A stretch of 64,000 nucleotides of DNA. It comes from an uncultured Aquimarina sp. Its GTDB lineage: Bacteria > Bacteroidota > Bacteroidia > Flavobacteriales > Flavobacteriaceae. Shown piece by piece: positions 25,985 to 33,014 of this stretch. Under the pieces are notes generated by a model. It worked only from the letters and a program-made list of their open reading frames with translations. It did no database searches and was not told the origin of the DNA. Positions within the stretch are counted from its first letter, which is position 1; each line of letters opens with the position of its first letter. Where the stretch lies: NCBI RefSeq assembly GCF_947492965.1, contig NZ_CANLOZ010000007.1:186001-250000 (forward strand), in the 5' to 3' direction. The position numbers and the translations under genes were made by a program.

Positions 25985-27433
25985 TTACCTCACCAATAAA
26001 GTATCTGCCTTTAGTTCTGCAGTAATCCATTCTCGTAAATCCTTATTTCTAACCGCATTCAAGCTATCAGAAACCTGAAATTTCCATTGAGGGAAGATAA
26101 CTTTTACGGTATCTACTTTTAAGAAATTAGATTGTAACACTTCTCCATATCCTAACTCAGAAAGATCTGGGAAACGAATTTTAGCGTCTTTTGCGATATT
26201 ATTATAAGGAAGTATATCCACGGGAACTACTTTTTGCGCCTCTGTTAATTGGGTTTCAAGCAATGCTAGACGAATTTTCAGATCTTCTACTTTGTCCAAC
26301 AAGGCTTCATTCTCTGTTTCTAATCGATTCAATTCTACAATGTATCGATCATTCGCTTTTGATATTTGTTCAATTCCTCGTGCTTTATTACCGCTTATTT
26401 TCAGTGTAAAGTCACTGATATGTTCATACTTTTCAAGTTCATTTTGCAAATCACTAACGGTTGCATCTGCAATCTCTCCATCAAAATATAGCTTGATCGA
26501 CTTATTATCAAAATCATAAAACTCTTTCCGCAAATACAAACTTTCATTTGCCTCTATTTCGTTAGCTAAGAACCCTTTATAATCACGATCTGCGTTTGTC
26601 TCGTTCAGAATATTGTAAAACGTCCAAATTGCCGGTATCACCATGATAATTGCTACTGCAGAGGCTATTCTAGCAGTAAGTTTTCTTTTAGCTGCATTGG
26701 CATAACGCAACATTGGAAAACGTAACAACTTTGCTACAATAAAAGTGGATAAGGCAATAAAAATTGCATTAATACTAAATAAATACAAGGCACCTAACGC
26801 ATATCCTGCATTTAGCTCAGCAATCCCATATCCTACCGTACACAAAGGAGGCATTAATGCTGTAGCTATTGCTACTCCTGCAATAGCATTAGGCATAGTC
26901 CCTTTTTTAGATTTAGCCACAATTAGTGCTAAACCACCTGATATAGCTACAAATACGTCTAAAATCGTAGGAGCAGTTCTCGATTCTAACTCAGGCGTTA
27001 ATTCTGTTAACGGAGATAAGGCAAAATATAACGTAGCAGTAAGTACACTAAGTCCAACCATTACTCCTAGATTCACAAAAGAACGCTTGAGTGTATCGAT
27101 ATCATTAATTGCAATTGACAATCCTACTCCAACGATTGGCCCCATTAATGGAGATATTAACATGGCTCCAATAACCACCGCTGTAGAACTAACATTTAAA
27201 CCAATAGAAGCCACAAATACTGAAAATATCAAAATCCAAGCCGTATGCCCCTTAAAAGGTATATCCTTTTTTACATCTTCTATGGTTTGATCCCGATCAG
27301 TATCAGATCTTATATCCAATAAGCCAGAAAGAAATAGCTTCATACTTTCAAAAAGTCCTTTGGCATCTCTTTTTACAGATTCTTTGTGTCCTTCGTGATC
27401 TGAATTAATAGGCTGATTTGTATTTTCTTCCAT
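25985..27433 (-). CDS. DUF389 domain-containing membrane protein
   Basis: 482 aa. The DUF389 core (about 60-270) has several hydrophobic helices: 'AWILIFSVFVASIGLNVSSTAVVIGAMLISPLMGPIVGVGLSIAIND' contains the characteristic 'GAMLISPLMGPI', followed by 'SVLTATLYFALSPL' and 'GTMPNAIAGVAIATALMPPLCTVGYGIA'. The C-terminal 190 residues are a soluble, partly coiled-coil extension (residues about 365-400, 'ENEALLDKVEDLKIRLALLETQLTEAQK'). Function of the family is unknown, with transport suggested only by topology. It lies 5 bases after the guanylyltransferase gene, in a tight operon. Confidence 0.88.
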   Translation of the reverse strand: MEENTNQPINSDHEGHKESVKRDAKGLFESMKLFLSGLLDIRSDTDRDQTIEDVKKDIPFKGHTAWILIFSVFVASIGLNVSSTAVVIGAMLISPLMGPIVGVGLSIAINDIDTLKRSFVNLGVMVGLSVLTATLYFALSPLTELTPELESRTAPTILDVFVAISGGLALIVAKSKKGTMPNAIAGVAIATALMPPLCTVGYGIAELNAGYALGALYLFSINAIFIALSTFIVAKLLRFPMLRYANAAKRKLTARIASAVAIIMVIPAIWTFYNILNETNADRDYKGFLANEIEANESLYLRKEFYDFDNKSIKLYFDGEIADATVSDLQNELEKYEHISDFTLKISGNKARGIEQISKANDRYIVELNRLETENEALLDKVEDLKIRLALLETQLTEAQKVVPVDILPYNNIAKDAKIRFPDLSELGYGEVLQSNFLKVDTVKVIFPQWKFQVSDSLNAVRNKDLREWITAELKADTLLVR

Positions 27434-27438
27434 TCGTA

Positions 27439-28515
27439 TTATCCGTATTTTTCCCCGTAGGTCTCTTTAACTTTTTTCAGTACTTGTTTTATGTCTTGCT
27501 CTTTCTTTTTAGGATAAATTAATAGTACTTCTTTTTTATCCACAATAATATAATCATTTAGACCATCAACAACAACTATTTTGTCATCCGACGTCCTGAT
27601 CATATTCCCCGATGCATCTTCCGAAAGTACCCTAGCATTAACGATCGCATCATTACTTTCTGTTTTTTCTAATTTATCATACAAAGAGCCCCAAGTTCCC
27701 AGATCATTCCAATCAAAAGTAGCGGGAAGTACATATACATTCTGAGCATTTTCTAAAATAGCATAGTCTATAGATATGTTTTCCGCAAGAGGGTAATTAT
27801 TCGCTATAAAATCTTCTTCTTCATTGGTATTGTAAACATCCATTCCTTTTTCGAACAATGCTGTCATTTCTTTTTGAAATTCTTTAAAAGCACTTAAAAT
27901 ACTATTGGCACTCCAAATAAAGATTCCTGCATTCCACAAATAATTTCCTTGATTCAAAAACTGTTTTGCAGTTTCATAATCTGGTTTTTCGGTAAATTGA
28001 GCTACTTTTTTAATAGGCTTAGCCTCTTCTTGATACTGTATGTATCCGTATCCAGTGTTTGGAAAAGCAGGTTGAATACCCAATGTCATTAAAATATTTT
28101 GAGCGCTACAAGCTTCAAAACACTGCTCTAAATTATTGGTAAATGCTGTTTCATCTTCAATCCAATGATCACTCGGCGCCACCACCATAACAGCATCAGA
28201 GTTTTCTTTATGAATCTTTAAAGCTGCATATAAAATACAAGGAGCTGTATTTCTCATTGCAGGCTCAGTTACTACTTGTCTTTGTGTCACCTTTGGAAGT
28301 TGACTTAATACCAGATCATTATAACGTTCATTTGTAAGAATAAAAATATTCTCTGTTGGAATAATTCTCTCCAAACGTTTAAATGTTCTTTGAATCAATG
28401 TTTCGCCTGTTCCTAACATATCATGGAACTGTTTCGGAAACTCTGCGGTGCTTACAGGCCAAAATCTAGACCCCACGCCACCTGCCATTAGGATGGCATA
28501 ATAGTTTTTTTTCAT
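27439..28515 (-). CDS. Mannose-1-phosphate guanylyltransferase
   Basis: A 358-aa single-domain GDP-mannose pyrophosphorylase. The nucleotidyltransferase signature 'AGGVGSRFWPVSTAEFPKQF' is at 12-31, with 'APSDHWI' and 'YLWNAGIFIW' (metal/substrate binding) and 'ENAQNVYVLPATFDWNDLGTW' near the C-terminal third. It makes GDP-mannose from mannose-1-phosphate and GTP for surface polysaccharides or glycoproteins. No phosphomannose isomerase domain is fused. It begins 3 bases after the SprT-like stop and is followed by DUF389. It could also reuse mannose released by the N-glycan enzymes at 33-47 kb, but no direct link is visible. Confidence 0.93.
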   Translation of the reverse strand: MKKNYYAILMAGGVGSRFWPVSTAEFPKQFHDMLGTGETLIQRTFKRLERIIPTENIFILTNERYNDLVLSQLPKVTQRQVVTEPAMRNTAPCILYAALKIHKENSDAVMVVAPSDHWIEDETAFTNNLEQCFEACSAQNILMTLGIQPAFPNTGYGYIQYQEEAKPIKKVAQFTEKPDYETAKQFLNQGNYLWNAGIFIWSANSILSAFKEFQKEMTALFEKGMDVYNTNEEEDFIANNYPLAENISIDYAILENAQNVYVLPATFDWNDLGTWGSLYDKLEKTESNDAIVNARVLSEDASGNMIRTSDDKIVVVDGLNDYIIVDKKEVLLIYPKKKEQDIKQVLKKVKETYGEKYG

Positions 28516-28518
28516 AAG

Positions 28519-29115
28519 TTAATTTAATAATTCGACTTCAGCATTGGGGTTAAATAGGTACGTCCTACCTGTGCTAATTTCGACGCATTCATAACGTTTT
28601 ATTCGTTTATTCCCTCTTTGAAAAATTTTTCCATTATACAATCTGAATTTTCCTCCCAACGGTATTTCAAAGATATAATTTTTATCATTCTCTGGATCAA
28701 ATTGTTTTAACGCAAGTGCTAATTTTGTATCGGTATCACTACTTGCTCTTGGATTTTTAAAATGATTTGCGATAACAGGTAATAATTTTGATGGAAAAAT
28801 GTCCGGATTAATGTAAGGAAGCATTAATTGCTGAAAAGTACGTTTCCACTCAATACCATGAGGTTTTATATAACGCCCATATTTCTCAAAAGCTACTAAA
28901 TGAGCTATTTCGTGAATTAAAGTGATCAAAAAACGATATGAATTAAGAGAAGCATTTACGGTAATCTGATGCCTCCCATCAGGAGTTTTTCTATAATCAC
29001 CATGCCTTGTAACTCGCTCATTAACAATTTTAAGATGCACATTGCATTTTACGATAAGGTCAAATGCTGGGTCTAATGCTCTTTCCGGAATGTATCTTGC
29101 TAAGATTTCCTTCAT
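28519..29115 (-). CDS. SprT-like zinc metalloprotease domain protein
   Basis: 198 aa from ATG at 29115 (MKEILARYIP). The zinc site HEIAH is at residues 68-72, followed by 'PHGIEWKRTFQ' with a further ligand, as in SprT/Spartan-type proteins. The C-terminal part ('FRLYNGKIFQRGNKRIKRYECVEISTGRTYLF') corresponds to the usual C-terminal zinc-ribbon-like segment but without the paired cysteines. The alternative ATG at 29142 falls inside a strong terminator stem, so it is rejected. Bacterial SprT is poorly characterised; DNA-protein crosslink repair is known only for the eukaryotic relative. It starts a tight minus-strand operon with the guanylyltransferase and DUF389 genes. Confidence 0.85.
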   Translation of the reverse strand: MKEILARYIPERALDPAFDLIVKCNVHLKIVNERVTRHGDYRKTPDGRHQITVNASLNSYRFLITLIHEIAHLVAFEKYGRYIKPHGIEWKRTFQQLMLPYINPDIFPSKLLPVIANHFKNPRASSDTDTKLALALKQFDPENDKNYIFEIPLGGKFRLYNGKIFQRGNKRIKRYECVEISTGRTYLFNPNAEVELLN

Positions 29116-29129
29116 TTTCGCAAAATACA

Positions 29130-29162
29130 AAATAAAGCGCATCTGCTCGATGCGCTTTATTT
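29130..29162 (-). terminator. Rho-independent terminator of the VWA gene
   Basis: A 13-bp perfect stem, 29130-29142 with 29150-29162, loop CTGCTCG, and on the minus strand a run of T after it. It lies 55 bases past the VWA stop and only 15 bases before the SprT start. Confidence 0.8.
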
Positions 29163-29216
29163 AAATTATGATTTCTTTTTTCTCCAAAAAATCACCAAAT
29201 TCAAGATTCTAAATTT

Positions 29217-30785
29217 CTATTTCTCCTGCTCATAGTTTTCATAGCTATTCATTAACCGTATAAATTCCGCTCTATAACCTAACTCATCATCTCCTCTGTT
29301 CTCTTGTGCAAGCGAAATGATATCATCCACTGCTCTATTTTCTAAATATTTAGAGTTTCTTAATTTCATTCCATACCAAGCTACCGAAGCAGCAAATCCA
29401 AAATCACTGGACATTAATTTTTCGGAACCCATTTTATGTGTATGGATGATTTCTATACTTTGATCTTCTTTTGGTTTTTTATATCGAAACTTTACTGTGA
29501 ATAATTCATCCCGATAAGAACTATTAGTTTCTTTTTTTGTATACTTTAACTTAGAAACATCTTTAAGATACTTGCTTTCTATACCTACTGGAATTACTTC
29601 GTATAAAGCGGTGACCGTATGTCCACTACCTAATTCACCCGCATCTTTAGTATCATCTATAAAATCTTCATCATGTAACAAACGATTTTCGTATCCTATC
29701 AATCGGTATGCTTGTACTTTATTAGGGTTAAATTCTACCTGAATTTTCACATCTTTTGCAATCGTGTAAAGCGTTCCTCCAAATTCTGTTCCTAATACCC
29801 TTTGTGCTTCTTGCATGGAATCTATATATGCATGATTCCCATTTCCAGTATCTGCAAGTACTTCTAACTTACTATCCTTATAATTTCCCATTCCAAAACC
29901 TAAACAAGTAAGAAACACCCCTGTTTTTCTTTGCTCCTCTATTAATTCTTTCATTGCTACATCACTACTTTCTCCCACATTAAAATCACCATCAGTAGCT
30001 AGAATCACTCTGTTGTTTCCATTTTTTATAAATTGCTCCTGAGCTATTTTATAGGCAAGCTGAATCCCTTCTCCACCGGCAGTAGATCCACCCGCTTCTA
30101 AATTATTTAGTGCTTCTAATATTTTCTCTTTGTTTTTACCAGATGTTGGTTTTAAAACCACACCAGCAGCTCCCGCATATACTACAATCGACACCTTGTC
30201 TTTTGGTCTTAACTGTCCTACAAGTAATCTAAAAGCTTTCTTTAATAAAGGAAGTTTATTAGTAGCGTTCATCGATCCAGAAACATCTATTAAGAAGACA
30301 AGATTGGATGCAGGAAAATCATCCGTGGGTATTTCTTTTCCTTTAATTCCGATTTTTATTAATTGGGTACCTTCATTCCAAGGAGTATTGACATCTTCTG
30401 TATGAATTGCAAAAGGATGTTGATCTTTTGGTTGTTCATAGCTATACTTAAAGTAATTAATCATTTCTTCGATCTTCACAGCATCTGCAGGAATCTCTTG
30501 GCCATTATTAATCATTCTTCGAATATTACTGTAGGAGGCTTTATCAACATCTATGGAGAATGTAGATAACGGAGAAAATGCTACTCTTTTAAAATCATTT
30601 TCTATAATTTCTTTATAATTTTCAGCATTAGCGGCTGTTTCTAAAGCAAGTTCATCATTTGTATCTAACACGATACGTTCTGTTACATTATAACTTCTAT
30701 TCGTATACTGATTGCATGAACTTAATATCATCATACACAAAACCAGAAATGCATATTCGATTTTCTTAATTGTCTTTGTTTTCAT
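29217..30785 (-). CDS. YfbK-like von Willebrand factor A lipoprotein
   Basis: 522 aa. The lipoprotein signal is MKTKTIKKIEYAFLVLCMMILSSC (lipobox LSSC). A YfbK-type N-terminal segment ('FSPLSTFSIDVDKASYSNIRRMINNGQEIPADAVKIEEMINYFKYSY') precedes the VWA domain (about 160-340), whose metal-dependent adhesion site starts 'DVSGSMN', with 'TDGDFNVG' as the third part. The C-terminal DUF3520 region ends in 'DDELGYRAEFIRLMNSYE'. VWA lipoproteins of this type probably bind a partner in the outer envelope, which is unknown. It has its own promoter region (30786-30979) and ends at the terminator at 29130. Confidence 0.9.
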   Translation of the reverse strand: MKTKTIKKIEYAFLVLCMMILSSCNQYTNRSYNVTERIVLDTNDELALETAANAENYKEIIENDFKRVAFSPLSTFSIDVDKASYSNIRRMINNGQEIPADAVKIEEMINYFKYSYEQPKDQHPFAIHTEDVNTPWNEGTQLIKIGIKGKEIPTDDFPASNLVFLIDVSGSMNATNKLPLLKKAFRLLVGQLRPKDKVSIVVYAGAAGVVLKPTSGKNKEKILEALNNLEAGGSTAGGEGIQLAYKIAQEQFIKNGNNRVILATDGDFNVGESSDVAMKELIEEQRKTGVFLTCLGFGMGNYKDSKLEVLADTGNGNHAYIDSMQEAQRVLGTEFGGTLYTIAKDVKIQVEFNPNKVQAYRLIGYENRLLHDEDFIDDTKDAGELGSGHTVTALYEVIPVGIESKYLKDVSKLKYTKKETNSSYRDELFTVKFRYKKPKEDQSIEIIHTHKMGSEKLMSSDFGFAASVAWYGMKLRNSKYLENRAVDDIISLAQENRGDDELGYRAEFIRLMNSYENYEQEK

Positions 30786-30979
30786 CTTAATTGTTTTTAC
30801 ATTGTTAAACCAAAAACAAACCTAGTATCACCATGATAGAGAGGCTTGTAGACCTGTTGTAAAACCTTTGTAAACTATTTTACAAAACCTAAAACACTAT
30901 ACTCCAATACATTGTAATCGAACAAACAAAAGAACATATCGTTTTTTCCCTTCTCAAAAAAAAGGTAGCAATACAATTT

Positions 30980-31831
30980 TTGAAGCATAATTCTGCCTCT
31001 ACTAATGATATAACCGAGTGGAAAGGGCAAGATATTATCTTATTTCAAGAAGACTTAAGGAAAGAAGTAAAGGGTAGTATAAGTGAAAAGTCATTCTATA
31101 ATTATTTTAAAAACTCTTCAGAAAAAATCCCAAGAGTTGACATCCTTAATATGTTGTCCGAATATTGTGGCTATGAAAATTGGAACGATTTTAAGACTCA
31201 AAATTCTAAGATAATATCCAACAATACCAAAAAGAAAACTGCAAAACGGAAATGGATTGTTTTCTTTCTCATTGGAATCTTATTCATTACCTCAGCGTAC
31301 TTTTTGATACCAAAATCAAACACCTTTAATTTTTGCTTTATAGATAGAGACAGAAACGAACCGATTATCAAAACACCTATTGAAATTATTGTACTTAATA
31401 ATGAGCAATCTCCTTACTATACAAAAAGTGACAGTTTAGGCTGTTTTACCTGGACAACCAAAGATGATTTTATTCATTTTGTCATTAAATCACCTTATCA
31501 CAAAACCGATACCATTTATAGAAGTATATCTACTATAACTAAAGAAAATATTAGGGTTAGCACGGATGATTATGCTTTAATGCTTCATTATTATGCCAAT
31601 GGAAAATTGGATAACTGGAAGAATAGAAAGAAGGAATTATCAAAAATGATTGCCGATGATGCCGTGATATTCCAAGTATTACCATCAGGATTAGGAATAG
31701 AAGTATATTCTAAAATAGAATTTATAAATAAGCTAACTACCCCAACAAAAAGCTTGCAAAATATTGAGATTATCGAATCCAGAAGATCCGAAGGACAAGT
31801 TGTTAAATTAAAATTTAAGATCAAATCATGA
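30980..31831 (+). CDS. Single-span membrane protein with HTH-like N-terminus
   Basis: 283 aa with TTG start at 30980, 18 bases after AAAGGTAG. No ATG precedes the conserved part. Residues 10-75 ('WKGQDIILFQEDLRKEVKGSISEKSFYNYFKNSSEKIPRVDILNMLSEYCGYENWNDFKTQNS') resemble a Bacteroidota N-terminal domain with an HTH-like 'ISEKSFYNYFK' helix pair. One transmembrane helix follows (WIVFFLIGILFITSAYFL, residues 94-111). The periplasmic part (115-283) has a small beta-domain ('EPIIKTPIEIIVLNN') and a helical C-terminus. It may be a membrane-bound regulator, but this is not an established family function. It overlaps the lipoprotein gene by 4 bases (ATGA). Confidence 0.7.
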   Translation: MKHNSASTNDITEWKGQDIILFQEDLRKEVKGSISEKSFYNYFKNSSEKIPRVDILNMLSEYCGYENWNDFKTQNSKIISNNTKKKTAKRKWIVFFLIGILFITSAYFLIPKSNTFNFCFIDRDRNEPIIKTPIEIIVLNNEQSPYYTKSDSLGCFTWTTKDDFIHFVIKSPYHKTDTIYRSISTITKENIRVSTDDYALMLHYYANGKLDNWKNRKKELSKMIADDAVIFQVLPSGLGIEVYSKIEFINKLTTPTKSLQNIEIIESRRSEGQVVKLKFKIKS

Positions 31832-32310
31832 AACAACTTATGTATATTCTTATATCATTTATACTTCTAGGGTGTTCCAACAACTCTTACAAAAACATGG
31901 AAGCTACTGAAGGGAGTAATGATGAAATTGTTATGGATTCTTACGAAGAAGAAATGTCCTTTGATATTCTTGAAGATTCATACACGATTCTAGTTTCTGA
32001 AAAATTACAAGACTACTTGGATAAACAGCTACTCATTCAAAAACATCCAGAATTTAAAACCGTAACTGACACTCCATATTTATTCGATCTCAAGAATCGT
32101 AACCACATTGAAAAAATAAGGTTTCTAGATCAACCCAAAAACTTTTCGGACTCAATTACAATAATAACTACAGAAATTCAGTTTGGTAACTTAGAAAAAG
32201 ACACAGTTATTTCTTACATCAAAACTTCATCAACACTGATTGATGGAGTTAAGTTTAGAACCTCTAAAGTTTCTTTTGAAAGGTTAAAAACCTCCAAAAA
32301 GCAAAAGTAG
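31828..32310 (+). CDS. Lipoprotein, partner of the membrane HTH-like protein
   Basis: 160 aa. The signal peptide ends in a lipobox (MKQLMYILISFILLGC, LLGC). The mature region begins acidic ('NMEATEGSNDEIVMDSYEEEMSFDILEDSYTILVSEKLQDYLDKQLLIQK') and continues with a beta-rich part ('DSITIITTEIQFGNLEKDTVISYIKTS'). I do not recognise a family. The 4-base overlap with the upstream gene indicates translational coupling, so the lipoprotein is likely to work with the periplasmic domain of the membrane protein. It is followed by a nested hairpin at 32314. Confidence 0.75.
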   Translation: MKQLMYILISFILLGCSNNSYKNMEATEGSNDEIVMDSYEEEMSFDILEDSYTILVSEKLQDYLDKQLLIQKHPEFKTVTDTPYLFDLKNRNHIEKIRFLDQPKNFSDSITIITTEIQFGNLEKDTVISYIKTSSTLIDGVKFRTSKVSFERLKTSKKQK

Positions 32311-32313
32311 CAC

Positions 32314-32380
32314 CCTTGTTTTTATCTGATTTTTACGGTTTTACCACCTGCTTAAACACATAAAACCATTAAAAACAAGG
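32314..32380 (+). terminator. Nested hairpin after the lipoprotein gene
   Basis: An outer 10-bp stem (CCTTGTTTTT at 32314-32323, AAAAACAAGG at 32371-32380) encloses an inner 7-bp stem (GGTTTTA at 32337-32343, TAAAACC at 32361-32367). It starts 4 bases after the stop codon. No strong T run follows directly, so it is either a weak terminator or a 3' RNA structure. Confidence 0.4.
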
Positions 32381-32506
32381 TTGTTTATCGTAAAAAAATT
32401 AGCATTTATCGAGTATTTTAACTTTTTAACTTGTTGTTAATCAATTATTAATATTTTTGAAACCCAAGATTTAACATTTGGAAGGGAAAATTTAAAGGAA
32501 AAAGTT

Positions 32507-32905
32507 ATGAGAATTTTTACATTTTTAGTAGTACTTATGATCTGTTCCTCTAATATGGCGCAAGATCAATTGGAAGTTCATACGGAAACAGTAGAACTAA
32601 CCAAAGAGCAGAAAAAAGAAGAAAAGAAAAAGAAAGAAGCTGAGGAAAAAAGATTTATAGAATTAGCGGAAAAAAGAGCAGTTTTATTACAGCAGGAATT
32701 AAATCTAAGCAATTATGCCAGTGATCGTATCAAAAAGATGATCATTAAATACTCTAAGCAAGCTAATAAGGTGATTCAATCAAATGCTTCAACTAGCGAA
32801 AAATCCAAAGATTTAAGTAATATTGTGTACTTCCAAAACGAAGATTTTAAAAAAGTACTTACTGTACACCAGTTTTATAAGTATTTAAAACTTAAGAATA
32901 TCTAA
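32507..32905 (+). CDS. Small secreted helical protein
   Basis: 132 aa with a Sec signal peptide (MRIFTFLVVLMICSSNMAQ). The mature region begins with a highly charged coiled-coil stretch (residues about 29-66, rich in K and E) and continues with helices 'AVLLQQELNLSNYASDRIKKMIIKYSKQANKVIQ' and 'FQNEDFKKVLTVHQFYKYLKLKNI'. The layout (signal, helical hairpin, 'L...F.kvLt..Qf..y') resembles small Spy-like or flavobacterial periplasmic helical proteins in general shape only. Function unknown. The 196 bases before it are A+T-rich, with the nested hairpin and nothing else clear. A short hairpin (32922-32940) follows. Confidence 0.75.
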   Translation: MRIFTFLVVLMICSSNMAQDQLEVHTETVELTKEQKKEEKKKKEAEEKRFIELAEKRAVLLQQELNLSNYASDRIKKMIIKYSKQANKVIQSNASTSEKSKDLSNIVYFQNEDFKKVLTVHQFYKYLKLKNI

Positions 32906-33014
32906 CAGATTTACAATAAAAATTCGCCTCATGGGCGAATGCTCTCTATATCATGTAATACCTCATTAGTTTTTTAGTAACTTAGAAGCGTTAACGTTAA
33001 GATTCACACAACTT

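Noticed and set aside
26745..27290. 181-aa plus-strand frame opposite the DUF389 gene
   Set aside because: The DUF389 protein has clear family motifs and membrane helices on the other strand; the antisense frame has none.
29113..29142. Upstream start for the SprT-like gene at 29142
   Set aside because: It lies inside the stem of the terminator of the VWA gene.
32991..33000. TTAACGTTAA palindrome upstream of the GH92 gene, also at 58313-58322 before gldJ
   Set aside because: The same sequence also occurs inside coding DNA near 39007, and a 10-bp A+T-rich palindrome is weak evidence for an operator.
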